From: Lachnospiraceae bacterium UBA1258
GTDB taxonomy: Bacteria; Bacillota; Clostridia; Lachnospirales; Lachnospiraceae
DNA: 15,584 bases
Assembly: GCA_002308235.1 (NCBI GenBank)
Contig: DBVS01000088.1
Span: forward strand, 32,581 to 48,164
Reading direction: 5' to 3'
A program made the translations under genes and the position numbers. Shown one piece after another: positions 6,490 through 13,918 of this stretch (the stretch's first letter is position 1; the number at the start of each line of letters is the position of its first letter). Under the pieces are notes generated by a model that saw only the letters and a list, made by a program, of their open reading frames with translations, searched no databases and was not told where the DNA came from.

Positions 6490-6888
6490 CTAATTTATTA
6501 CTGCTCCGTCGATATTGGTAAATACATTTTCGGCTGCTTCCGTGCTGTCCATTGCCGTTACAACCGTGTTGTTTGGTACGTTTACTATGAATGCCAGTGA
6601 ATCTACCAAAACCAGTGTTTCTTTGATTCCTTTCCTTTCGGCCTTCAGAGCCGCATCATTCAGTCTTTCAAGCTGATTGTCCGATAAAGAAATGTTTCTG
6701 TCCTTTAAGCGGTTCATTGCGTGTTTCGAAAATCTTACTTCCTGTCCCGCCGTTTCTTTGGACTTTACTTCGAAAATGTCCTTAAAGGAAATATTGCTTG
6801 TGTACTGTTTCTGCTGTGTTCCCTGTTCTGTTAAATACTGATCTCTGATTTGCTCGATGGAAAGGAAATTGTTTGTTTTAATATCCAT
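6490..6888 (-). CDS. Conserved flagellar operon protein (TIGR02530 type)
   Basis: A 132-aa protein found between flgD and flgE in many Gram-positive flagellar clusters. The C-terminal half holds the family's conserved block: FSKHAMNRLKDRNISLS (about residues 53-69), a helix around DAALKAERKGIKETLVLVD, then SLAFIVNVPNNTVVTAMD. The N-terminal half is polar and variable. No signal peptide or membrane segment is seen. The ribosome binding site is AGAGGAT, about 5 bases before the ATG. Its role is not firmly known to me; position suggests hook assembly or export. Spacing is 25 bases from flgD and 79 bases to flgE. I recognise the family by the motif block and context. Confidence 0.85.
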   Translation of the reverse strand: MDIKTNNFLSIEQIRDQYLTEQGTQQKQYTSNISFKDIFEVKSKETAGQEVRFSKHAMNRLKDRNISLSDNQLERLNDAALKAERKGIKETLVLVDSLAFIVNVPNNTVVTAMDSTEAAENVFTNIDGAVIN

Positions 6889-6913
6889 ATTCTATCCTCT
6901 CATCGAAATCGGG

Positions 6914-7594
6914 TTATTCTCCCGTGCTGTTCTGTCCGTTCTCGGCTATAAGCTCCAGTTCGTGGATCCTGTTCTCGTACTTCGTAAGAAGCGTAAGAGT
7001 ATCAGCCGCTATAAAGGACTTCTGGTAGTTATCCATTCCCGCGTAGGTGTCTCTTAAGCCCTTGACCGCATCCTTGTAGTCAAGCGTGATATCTTCAAGC
7101 TTGGGGAACTGGGTAAGTGTTGTAACAAACTTTCTTGCAAGTTCGTATGCCGCCGAGTACTTTTCGTCCACTACCTGGTATACATCGTCGATGGAGTAAA
7201 GGGATTCATCGATGGAAATGTATGCTTTGTTGTTTTCGTAAACCACGTAATCAACGAGACCCTGTACGTATTCGGTGCCGCCCGTCTGTGCGTTTGTTAC
7301 TTTACAGATGACTTCCTGACCTATCAGCGAGCCTGCTCTCTGGAGTGTCATGCCGGCTGTCATGTTCTGCATTTCTTCAAGTTCCGAGAAGGTTGCAAGC
7401 TGTGAAATATATTCGGTATTCTCTGTAGGCTCCAGAGGATCCTGATATTTCATCTGTGCTACCAGGAGCTGTAAGAAAGCATCCTTATCAAGTCCGTTGT
7501 TCTCGTTCACTTTCTCAACCGACATCGAAAGCTGCGAAGCTGTGGAGGCCTGTATTTTACCGTCTTTTACTATTGCGGATAAATTGTCTGCCAT
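6914..7594 (-). CDS. flgD: FlgD, hook cap / hook assembly scaffold protein, with C-terminal extension
   Basis: Exported scaffold that caps the growing hook and helps FlgE polymerise. The family motif FLQLLVAQMKYQDPLEPTEN (residues 40-59) followed by TEYISQLATFSELEEMQNM is unmistakable. Residues about 90-143 (IGQEVICKV ... VDYVVYE ... ISIDDVYQVV-like) form the beta-rich FlgD domain. Residues about 145-226 are an additional, mostly helical polar segment that I do not recognise from Bacillus-type FlgD (about 140 aa). The ribosome binding site GGAGA lies directly after the fliK stop codon, with an 11-base gap between the genes. It precedes the TIGR02530 protein and flgE, matching hook-assembly function. 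Confidence 0.95.
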   Translation of the reverse strand: MADNLSAIVKDGKIQASTASQLSMSVEKVNENNGLDKDAFLQLLVAQMKYQDPLEPTENTEYISQLATFSELEEMQNMTAGMTLQRAGSLIGQEVICKVTNAQTGGTEYVQGLVDYVVYENNKAYISIDESLYSIDDVYQVVDEKYSAAYELARKFVTTLTQFPKLEDITLDYKDAVKGLRDTYAGMDNYQKSFIAADTLTLLTKYENRIHELELIAENGQNSTGE

Positions 7595-7605
7595 TTTCTT
7601 TCTCC

Positions 7606-8997
7606 TTAAATACTGTAGTCGATGGTGTTTCCGTTGGCTGCCATCATCTCTCTTACGACTGCGTCTTCGTCGGATTCAAAGGTTTCTTCGGAAGGTTCCG
7701 AAAGGTTGATCCTTCTGATTCCGCGTCTCTTGCTGCCGCTTTCTGAGGCTTCGGAGTTTCTGTCGCGATTCCGGTCGCTTAAGTTTCTCTCGAATTCATG
7801 GCTCTGAACCGTTACTTCAACCGCTTCTATCGTAACACCCTTGGATTCGAGTGCTTCTCTTAAAACGATTGCCTGGCTTTCGACTATTGCTTTTACGCTT
7901 TCGTTCTGGGTGATGAACTGTGCTCTCATGAGGCCTTCGTTGTTTGCCGAAATCTTAACGCTTACGCTTCCCAAGGATTCGGGATGAAGCTTGATGTTGA
8001 TCTCATGCGCCTCGGGAGTAACTTCCACTCTTATGGACTCAGTCATCTGATTGATAATGTCCTGTACTTCAACTTCGCTGTAAGTGACTCCTTCTGCTGC
8101 TTCGTTGAAGGTCTCTGCCACGTTCTGCAAAAGTCTCTGTGCAAATCCCGCTTCAAATCCTCCGGCTTCGTTCTTTGTATCTTTAAAGCCTTCGTTTCTT
8201 GTTTCCGACAAAGAAACAGGTGCGGGTGTTTCCGTTTCGGTGTATTCCGATTCCGTATTCGAAAGACCTAAGTTTCTTTCGACTGTAACGTTTTCTTTGT
8301 TCGGAGTTACCGTCACTTCAATCTTTTCCGCAAGCTCTTCGCTGTTCTGAGAGTTGTTTACGATGGCTCTCTGTAAGGGCTCAACCGTATCTTTTACTTC
8401 TCTTTCAACGCTTGCGAGTGCCTCTTTGAAATCCTCCTCGGGAATGTTCATTTCCTCGGTGATTGTTTGGAGGGCTTCTTCAACGGTTCCTTTGATGTTT
8501 TCAAGTGCCTCGTAAAGGTCGGGGTCTGTGGCTATCGCGATCAGATCATCGGTACCGGTGATTTCGGTAATGATCTCAGGAAGCCTGTCTGCATCAAGAA
8601 GTGCCGTCATGTTAAGTCCGAGGACTGCGAGCGCTGCTTCGATATCTTCAAGAGTCACATCAAATTCTTCTTCGATTTCCTCTGCGATGGCGTTGATCTC
8701 TTCTTTGACGGTTTCTACGTCTTTCGAAGTTACCTCTTTGCCGCTTTGAAGATTGTCCTCGGTTTGGGCTTTGCCGATTCTGTCCGGCTTGTTGGTTCCG
8801 ATTTCTTTTGAAACTTCGTTTGAAGTCTTGTCGGCAGGCTTCTGCTGTACGGCTTTGTCTGCCGCGCCCGAAGCACTCTCTGACAGGTTCATGAAGTTCT
8901 TAAAGTCCGGACTGCCCGTTTTACTGATTGTTTGTACTGTGTTCAGTAAGTTCACTGCCTGAGTGTTTACTGAACCGATAACAGGTGTACCAGTCAT
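7606..8997 (-). CDS. fliK: FliK, hook-length control protein
   Basis: Secreted ruler that measures hook length and triggers the export substrate switch. The Flg_hook domain lies at about residues 322-398 with EINIKLHPESLGSVSVKISA, MRAQFITQNESVKAIVES and VLREALESKGV. The first 320 residues are low-complexity, acidic and Glu/Thr/Ser rich, as expected for the extended ruler part. The final 60 residues are charged (KRRGIRR, then an acidic stretch). 463 aa is within family range. The start ATG has GAGGAGGAAC 5-8 bases upstream. It follows the 162-base structured gap after motE and is followed by flgD after 11 bases. Only the C-terminal domain is diagnostic; the N-terminal assignment is by position and composition. 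Confidence 0.93.
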   Translation of the reverse strand: MTGTPVIGSVNTQAVNLLNTVQTISKTGSPDFKNFMNLSESASGAADKAVQQKPADKTSNEVSKEIGTNKPDRIGKAQTEDNLQSGKEVTSKDVETVKEEINAIAEEIEEEFDVTLEDIEAALAVLGLNMTALLDADRLPEIITEITGTDDLIAIATDPDLYEALENIKGTVEEALQTITEEMNIPEEDFKEALASVEREVKDTVEPLQRAIVNNSQNSEELAEKIEVTVTPNKENVTVERNLGLSNTESEYTETETPAPVSLSETRNEGFKDTKNEAGGFEAGFAQRLLQNVAETFNEAAEGVTYSEVEVQDIINQMTESIRVEVTPEAHEINIKLHPESLGSVSVKISANNEGLMRAQFITQNESVKAIVESQAIVLREALESKGVTIEAVEVTVQSHEFERNLSDRNRDRNSEASESGSKRRGIRRINLSEPSEETFESDEDAVVREMMAANGNTIDYSI

Positions 8998-9044
8998 TTA
9001 GTTCCTCCTCTCTTCAGTTTTCAATGTACATATGCGCAAAACAA

Positions 9045-9125
9045 ACAACGGCGATGACAAAGACATTTATGGGTGCAGGTATCAAAACACGCGCCCACGG
9101 GAAACATCCTTGTCATCACCGTTGT
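9045..9125 (-). other. Long stem-loop in the motE-fliK gap
   Basis: ACAACGGCGATGACAA (9045-9060) pairs with TTGTCATCACCGTTGT (9110-9125): 15 of 16 Watson-Crick pairs, and the odd pair becomes a G.U wobble in minus-strand RNA. Inside, TGGGTGC (9070-9076) can pair with GCGCCCA (9091-9097). On the minus strand the outer stem is followed by TTGTTTTG, so it could act as a weak terminator, an attenuator, or an mRNA-processing or stability element before fliK. It could also be another dispersed repeat. It matches no riboswitch class I know. Confidence 0.5.
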
Positions 9126-9162
9126 CGCTTACAATCTATATATCGGCAGAAACTTAAAAAAC

Positions 9163-10050
9163 TTAACCCTCAGGATTCATAATTTTTGTAAGTATCGCCG
9201 CATTGGCCGGCTGCATGGCCGCAAGTATCTTTGCGGCGGCATCCGAATCCATTGCCATGAGGATGGCCGCAAGCTGTTTACTGTAAGTTGCGGTAAGCTC
9301 ATCAAAAATGGATGCGGCGGCCTTGGGTTTCATTTGCGAGTATCTCGAAACGAAATCCTTGTATTCAGCGTCTATTTCAAGTTTGGTGACAACCTGCTTA
9401 TAAAGAGCTTCTGCGGTGGTAGGATCTATGCTCTCGTAGTATTTCTTATAGCCCTCCGCACCGGGACCGTTGTCCGAGTAAATGATCTCTTCGAAGAACT
9501 GTTCCTTTATCCTCTGGAATTCCACCTGCATGGTTTCGAATTCTCTGAGTCTTTCAACCTCGGCCTGAAGCTTGGTAAGCTCTTCCGTGTAGGTGTTGTT
9601 AACGGTCTGGGCATGCTCAAGTTCAAGTTCAAGCACCTTTATGTATTCAACGGCGTCCTTGATGCTGTTGTATCCGCCGTAGCTTTCATTGGGATCTGCG
9701 GGTGTAACGGTCCCTCCGGTCTTCGGAAGGATAAGATTTACTACCGGTACATCCTTTAAAATGGGAGTTAAGATTTCGGAACCGAATCCGCCCACATCGA
9801 GTTTGATGAGAAATCCCAGTATGGCGATCCAGACAAGGACGATAATGGTGGTGACAACAAAAGAAGACGCTCCGCCGGGTTCTTCTTCATCCGCAAGCTC
9901 GGATTCACGCTTGGAGATCTCTTTTGCCCGTTTCTTTATCTCCTGGCGCTGCTTCTTCTCTTCCTGCTTTAAGCGCTGCTTCTCTTCTTTTATTTTCTTT
10001 TTTTCGTTGGCGGTTTCGTTTCCGATAGCCGGATTTGCCTGATCAGCCAT
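9163..10050 (-). CDS. MotE-like membrane coiled-coil protein with MgtE-N-like C-terminus
   Basis: A 295-aa protein occupying the fliJ-fliK slot, where Gram-positive flagellar operons carry YlxF/MotE-type proteins. Residues 15-55 are a highly charged Lys/Glu coiled coil. One transmembrane segment lies at about 64-83 (FVVTTIIVLVWIAILGFLI), predicted to leave the C-terminus outside the membrane. Residues about 131-185 form another coiled coil. Residues about 235-292 resemble the MgtE intracellular N-domain repeat seen in this family (MKPKAAASIFDEL, then ILMAMDSDAAAKILAAMQP). Family members are thought to chaperone or help localise stators. The start has AGGAATGAG overlapping the fliJ stop. Other family labels are YlxF or FlbB; I leave the symbol blank because naming varies. 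Confidence 0.85.
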   Translation of the reverse strand: MADQANPAIGNETANEKKKIKEEKQRLKQEEKKQRQEIKKRAKEISKRESELADEEEPGGASSFVVTTIIVLVWIAILGFLIKLDVGGFGSEILTPILKDVPVVNLILPKTGGTVTPADPNESYGGYNSIKDAVEYIKVLELELEHAQTVNNTYTEELTKLQAEVERLREFETMQVEFQRIKEQFFEEIIYSDNGPGAEGYKKYYESIDPTTAEALYKQVVTKLEIDAEYKDFVSRYSQMKPKAAASIFDELTATYSKQLAAILMAMDSDAAAKILAAMQPANAAILTKIMNPEG

Positions 10051-10059
10051 ATCTCATTC

Positions 10060-10503
10060 CTATCTGCCGGTGCCGTAAACGAAGCTGTTATGCTCGTCGT
10101 TTATGACGCCTTCTTCGTGTTTTTCGTCTTCCAAAAACTGCTCAAAAGCCTTCTCGCGCAGGCGTTCGTAGGTCTTTCTTTCCTGCATCATTTCAACCAT
10201 CTTGACGCGTTCTTCTTCCAGCTGTTTTTCACACTCCATAACGCGTTTCGTCTGTTCGTCGATGTATTCCTTCATGCGAACGATGGCCGTTTCATTCTCT
10301 AAAATGTCATTGACGGAAAGTGTCTCGGCGCGCATCCTGCGGCCTTCCTCCTCATAGCCTTCCTTTCGTTTGTAGAGTTTCGAAAGGTTCTCGATTTCTT
10401 CGTCAAGGCGTTTCTTTGCGGCGGCAAAAGCATTCTTCTGCTGCTCCTCGAGACGTATCTTTAAATTTAGCACGCTTTGCATGCGAAACTGAAATTTAGC
10501 CAT
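10060..10503 (-). CDS. fliJ: FliJ, flagellar export chaperone / ATPase stalk protein
   Basis: Cytoplasmic coiled-coil component of the export apparatus that inserts into the FliI hexamer and shuttles chaperones. At 147 aa it has the family size. It begins MAKFQFRMQSVLNLKIRLEE, the characteristic FliJ start (F-x-LQ-VL-x-K), and the rest is nearly continuous Glu/Lys/Arg-rich helix suited to an antiparallel coiled coil. It follows fliI after 5 bases; the nearest Shine-Dalgarno (GGAGA in the last fliI codons) is weak and about 13 bases off, so translation probably depends on coupling to fliI. The sequence is low in diagnostic motifs, so context carries much of the call. Confidence 0.92.
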   Translation of the reverse strand: MAKFQFRMQSVLNLKIRLEEQQKNAFAAAKKRLDEEIENLSKLYKRKEGYEEEGRRMRAETLSVNDILENETAIVRMKEYIDEQTKRVMECEKQLEEERVKMVEMMQERKTYERLREKAFEQFLEDEKHEEGVINDEHNSFVYGTGR

Positions 10504-10508
10504 TTATC

Positions 10509-11825
10509 TTAGGATTCTCCGACGATGGAATACATTTCGTTTACGGTGTCCTCGAAGGAAATCTTTTCTTCGGTACTCTGCATAAGAAAATCGTCGATGG
10601 TCTTGTGCTTTCTGATGGCCTCGTCAATCTCGGGGTTTGAGCCCGATTTGTAGGCACCGATGTTGATAAGGTCTTCGGCGTCGTTATAGGTTGCCATCAG
10701 GTTCTTTATCTGACCCGCTGCGGCCTTTTGCTCTTTGGTGGCTATCTGCGACATGCATCTTGAAATGCTGGCAAGCACGTCTATGGCGGGATAGTGGTTC
10801 TTCTGAGCTATCTTACGGTTAAGAACGATATGTCCGTCCAGAATACTTCTGGCGGTATCGGTGATGGGCTCGTTAAAGTCATCGCCGTCAACAAGCACGG
10901 TATAAAGACCCGTAATGGAACCCACATCGCTTCTGCCCGCGCGCTCCAAAAGTTTCGGCATCTCCGCATAAACACTTGGCGGATATCCCCTTGATACGGG
11001 CGGCTCTCCGCTGGCAAGACCGATTTCACGCTGAGCCATGGAGAAACGGGTAAGGGAGTCCATCATCAGGAGGACGTCTTTACCTCGGTCCCTGAAATAT
11101 TCCGCAATGGCGGTGGCCGTTTTGGCGGCTTTCGTGCGTTCCAACGCAGGTCTGTCACTGGTGGCAATTACCAAAACGGAACGTTTCATGCCCTCGGGAC
11201 CCAAATCCCTTTCAACGAATTCCCGAACCTCACGTCCGCGCTCTCCTATAAGGGCGATAACGTTTATATCGGCCTTTGTATTTCTTGCAAACATACCGAG
11301 AAGCGTTGATTTTCCGACGCCTGAACCCGCGAAGATCCCGACTCTCTGGCCCTTGCCAATGGTCAGAAGTCCGTCCACGGCTTTAACGCCCAGAGGCAAA
11401 ACATCCGAAATGATCTCACGGCTCATGGGATTGGGAGGCGCTGCCTCCACGGAATAGGGTGCTCCGAAGATTTCGGAACCGTCATCCGGGATTCCCAGGC
11501 CGTTAAGGGTATGCCCCAAAAGGTTATCGCTTACCATAACTTCCAGGGGATGATTTTCGTTTTCAACTATGCATCCGACGCTCACGCCCTCTACATGATC
11601 ATAGGGCATAAGCAGAGTCTTCTTGTCTTTAAAGCCGATGACCTCGGCCTTTGCGATGGCGTAGGCTCCGCCCTTTGAATAGATCGTGCAGATATCTCCG
11701 AGTTTCGCATCGGGGCCGTAACTTTCAAGAGTAAGGCCCACCACGTTTGCTATCTTACCCTGCGATTTATAGAAAACTTCATTCTCAAGTTCTCTGTATT
11801 TGTCGAAATTAACGGAAAAATCCAT
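10509..11825 (-). CDS. fliI: FliI, flagellum-specific export ATPase
   Basis: Hexameric ATPase of the F1-beta type that energises protein export at the base of the flagellum. The Walker A loop GSGVGKST is at residues 167-174, the catalytic glutamate region ALIGERGREV at 191-200 (E195), and Walker B VLLMMD at 251-256, followed by SLTRFSMAQREIGLASGEPP, the FliI/SctN signature. 438 aa is the normal length with no truncation. The N-terminal beta-barrel domain covers about 1-100. The ATG has GAGGGATGA 6 bases upstream, overlapping the fliH stop. It lies between fliH (its regulator) and fliJ (its stalk), spacing 6 and 5 bases. Confidence 0.98.
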   Translation of the reverse strand: MDFSVNFDKYRELENEVFYKSQGKIANVVGLTLESYGPDAKLGDICTIYSKGGAYAIAKAEVIGFKDKKTLLMPYDHVEGVSVGCIVENENHPLEVMVSDNLLGHTLNGLGIPDDGSEIFGAPYSVEAAPPNPMSREIISDVLPLGVKAVDGLLTIGKGQRVGIFAGSGVGKSTLLGMFARNTKADINVIALIGERGREVREFVERDLGPEGMKRSVLVIATSDRPALERTKAAKTATAIAEYFRDRGKDVLLMMDSLTRFSMAQREIGLASGEPPVSRGYPPSVYAEMPKLLERAGRSDVGSITGLYTVLVDGDDFNEPITDTARSILDGHIVLNRKIAQKNHYPAIDVLASISRCMSQIATKEQKAAAGQIKNLMATYNDAEDLINIGAYKSGSNPEIDEAIRKHKTIDDFLMQSTEEKISFEDTVNEMYSIVGES

Positions 11826-11831
11826 TTACGG

Positions 11832-12680
11832 TCATCCCTCGTGAGAAAGAATTCTAAGGGTTCTTGTAAGCTCCTTAAGCTCGGTATCTATACTGCAGTC
11901 CATGATCCCGTAGTCAGTCTCAACCTTCGCCTGGCCGGATTCAAGGCTTTCTCTTGGTCTGATTTCGGGTTCCGTAGAAAAAGAAACCTTTGCGAAAAGT
12001 TCGTCTTTCGCGGACATCACTTCTTCGTAATCTTCGTTCGAAACGTGGATAATGATCCTGTCATCCGTTTCGGTATTTGAAAGTGCCTTTGAAACAAGGG
12101 CAACCAGCACGTCCTTTTTGTTAAAGAAACCGTTTCCGAAAACCTTTGCGTAAACATCGGTTATTGCGTCCACCATTTTGGGTTCCAGTTCTTTAAGCTT
12201 TGCTTCGTACTCAGCGTTAAGACGGTTTCTTTCTTCTTCCAGTTTGGAAGCTTCCTCTCTGAGGATTGCCTCCGCTTCGGCTTTGCCTGCTTCAAAACCT
12301 TCCTGACGGCCCTCTTCCGCGGCGTTTGCTTTGATTTCTTCCGCCTCTTTTGTTGCCGCCTCCAAAACGGAAGAAGCCTGTGCGTTAGCGTCATTGATCA
12401 TATCGTCACAGGCTTTTCTGATTTCTTCGACATCGGGAACTGCTTCTTCCGGAGAAGCGGGATATTCTCCCGGCCCACCGTCTTCGGTAAGAGCACTGAG
12501 CCGTTCCTCATCAAGCCCGTCATACTCTTCGGAAGCGGGCTCGAAATCTTCTTCGGTCTTCTCACGAAGAAGGGTCGAGTAGGTCTCGATCTTCTTCGCA
12601 ACAAGGGAATTGGTATCGATTATTTTGGTATTTTCGGGCGAGAATTGAACAAAGCCGCCCTTATAAATATTTTTAGACAA
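11832..12680 (-). CDS. fliH: FliH, flagellar assembly protein, regulator of FliI
   Basis: Dimeric stator-stalk-like protein that tethers FliI to the C-ring. 282 aa. Residues about 95-185 are a long Ala/Glu-rich coiled coil containing the FliH GxxxG-type repeat (EEGRQEGFEAGKAEAE). The C-terminal 100 residues form the V-ATPase subunit E-like domain (VDAITDVYAKVFG, IIHVSNEDYEEV, GIMDCSIDTELKEL). An acidic insert lies at about residues 40-90. The start codon is TTG at 12680, overlapping the fliG stop by 8 bases and placed 5 bases after AGGAGATGA; the first residues MSKNIYKGG resemble other Gram-positive FliH proteins. TTG starts are plausible in Firmicutes and coupling to fliG termination is likely. 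Confidence 0.93.
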   Translation of the reverse strand: MSKNIYKGGFVQFSPENTKIIDTNSLVAKKIETYSTLLREKTEEDFEPASEEYDGLDEERLSALTEDGGPGEYPASPEEAVPDVEEIRKACDDMINDANAQASSVLEAATKEAEEIKANAAEEGRQEGFEAGKAEAEAILREEASKLEEERNRLNAEYEAKLKELEPKMVDAITDVYAKVFGNGFFNKKDVLVALVSKALSNTETDDRIIIHVSNEDYEEVMSAKDELFAKVSFSTEPEIRPRESLESGQAKVETDYGIMDCSIDTELKELTRTLRILSHEG

Positions 12681-13683
12681 CTATCTCATCTCCTCCGCCT
12701 CTGGAAATAACGATTTCTCCAGAGTCTTCGAGCTTTCTGATGATGTTTACGATCTTCTGCTGTGCTTCTTCTACGTCCTTCATGCGGACAGGTCCCATGA
12801 ATTCCATGTCTTCTTTTATCATGACAGCAAGACGCTTTGAAAGGTTGCCGAATATAGCATTCTGAACCTGCTCGTTTGCAGACTTAAGGGCAACGGCAAG
12901 GTCGTTGTTATCAACATCACGCAGCACTCTCTGAATAGCTCTGTCCTCGAGAAGGAGGATATCTTCGAACACGAACATCTTCTTTCTGATTTCGTCGGCA
13001 AGCTCGGGCTCTTCGATTTCGAGAGTCTCCATAACGTGCTTTTCTGTACCGCGGTCGACGGTGTTCAAAATTTCTACAACGGCGTCCACACCACCGATAA
13101 TGGTGTAGTCCTGGTTGATGAGAGATGCAAGTTTGGATTCAAGCACCTTTTCAACCTCTTTGATGACATCGGGGCTCGTACGGTCCATGGTGGCGATACG
13201 GCGCACTACGTCGGACTGTCTGTCGGGAGACAGAGCGGAAATTATAAGTGCCGACTGGCTGGCGGAAAGGTATGAAAGAATAAGGGCGATAGTCTGAGGA
13301 TGCTCGTCCTGGATAAAGTTAAGAAGCTGCGAAGCATCGGTCTTACGCACAAATTCAAAAGGCTTAACCTGCAAGGAAGCGGTAAGTTTTCCGATAACGT
13401 CCAGAGCCTTGTCCGAACCGAGAGCCTTCTCCAAAAGTTCTCTGGCATAGCCGATACCGCCTTCGGAAATGTACTGCTGGGCAAGACAGATCTCGTAGAA
13501 TTCAGCCAAAATGCTTTCCTTGATCTGAGGCGTGATGCTTCTGGTATTGGCAATTTCCAGAGTAAGCTCTTCGATCTCCTCTTCCTTAAGGTGCTTAAAA
13601 ATGTTGGATGAACGCTCGGGACCCAGCACAATAAGAAGGATGGCCGCTTTCTGTATTCCGTTTATCCCGTTGTCTTTTGCCAT
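12673..13683 (-). CDS. fliG: FliG, flagellar motor switch / rotor protein
   Basis: Rotor protein linking the MS ring (FliF) to the C-ring and receiving torque from MotA. 336 aa, the usual length. The N-terminal domain contains GIQKAAILLIVLGPERSS. The middle domain has the EHPQ motif (127-130) in DEHPQTIALILSYL. The C-terminal domain has MFVFEDILLLEDRAIQRVLRD. By alignment in my head to E. coli, the torque-helix charges are all kept: K267, R284, E291, D292, R300. The ATG is preceded by a modest AAGGA site. It is separated from fliF by 234 bases of hairpin-rich repeat, unusual for this operon, and overlaps fliH by 8 bases. Confidence 0.98.
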   Translation of the reverse strand: MAKDNGINGIQKAAILLIVLGPERSSNIFKHLKEEEIEELTLEIANTRSITPQIKESILAEFYEICLAQQYISEGGIGYARELLEKALGSDKALDVIGKLTASLQVKPFEFVRKTDASQLLNFIQDEHPQTIALILSYLSASQSALIISALSPDRQSDVVRRIATMDRTSPDVIKEVEKVLESKLASLINQDYTIIGGVDAVVEILNTVDRGTEKHVMETLEIEEPELADEIRKKMFVFEDILLLEDRAIQRVLRDVDNNDLAVALKSANEQVQNAIFGNLSKRLAVMIKEDMEFMGPVRMKDVEEAQQKIVNIIRKLEDSGEIVISRGGGDEIVV

Positions 13684-13727
13684 GGTTTTGGTGTCCTTGA
13701 AAAATATAGGTTAATTTTATATATGGC

Positions 13728-13772
13728 CCGTTCAAACGCCACTCGGGCTGTCAAGTCGCTACGCGACTCGAC
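13728..13772 (-). repeat. Core-plus-hairpin repeat, copy 2 (fliF-fliG gap)
   Basis: On the plus strand CCGTTCAAA then CGCCACTCGGGCTGTC (13728-13752) runs into the stem GTCAAGTCGC (13750-13759), loop TAC, then GCGACTCGAC (13763-13772). The single A/C mismatch on the plus strand is a G.U wobble in minus-strand RNA, so the transcript can form a 10-bp stem with a GTA triloop. The following bases CGCTCCGCCTCATG (about 13778-13791) match the equivalent stretch after copy 1 with C/T differences only, so the unit extends to about 65 bases. Confidence 0.8.
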
Positions 13773-13793
13773 GATCGCGCTCCGCCTCATGGA

Positions 13794-13836
13794 GAAACGG
13801 ACCCATGAAAATTCGCTTCGCGAATAGGGCCGTTTC
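13794..13836 (-). repeat. Long imperfect hairpin between the two fliF-fliG repeat copies
   Basis: GAAACGGACCC (13794-13804) pairs with GGGCCGTTTC (13827-13836) with one bulged base. Inside, ATTCGC (13811-13816) pairs perfectly with GCGAAT (13820-13825) around a three-base loop. On the minus strand the tip contains GCGAAGC, a sequence known from DNA biophysics as an unusually stable mini-hairpin. No T tract follows, so it is not a standard terminator. Confidence 0.65.
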
Positions 13837-13873
13837 GTATTCAAAGGAATCTGAAATGGTTTACGTACCGTCC

Positions 13874-13918
13874 CCGCTCCGACGCCACTCGGGCTGTCGA
13901 GTGCTTTCAGCACTCGAC
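13874..13918 (-). repeat. Core-plus-hairpin repeat, copy 3, ending in the fliF stop codon
   Basis: CCGCTCCGA then CGCCACTCGGGCTGTC (13874-13898) runs into a perfect 10-bp stem: GTCGAGTGCT (13896-13905), loop TTC, AGCACTCGAC (13909-13918). The last stem base is the G of the fliF TAG stop (13918-13920). The stretch that follows the hairpin in copies 1 and 2 is absent because fliF coding sequence begins here. Orientation is the same as copies 1 and 2. Confidence 0.8.

Noticed and set aside
9045..9125. Cyclic-di-GMP riboswitch before fliK
   Set aside because: Attractive for a motility gene, but I could not place the conserved core bases of class I or class II; the fold is a simple long stem with one internal stem.
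9073..9759. 228-aa plus-strand open frame
   Set aside because: It lies antisense to the well-supported motE-like gene and its translation is Cys/Phe/Gly-rich shadow sequence with no recognisable domain.
13728..13918. CRISPR-like array
   Set aside because: Only two copies 146 bases apart here and one 9 kb away; spacing is irregular, the stem varies with compensation, and no cas gene is present.
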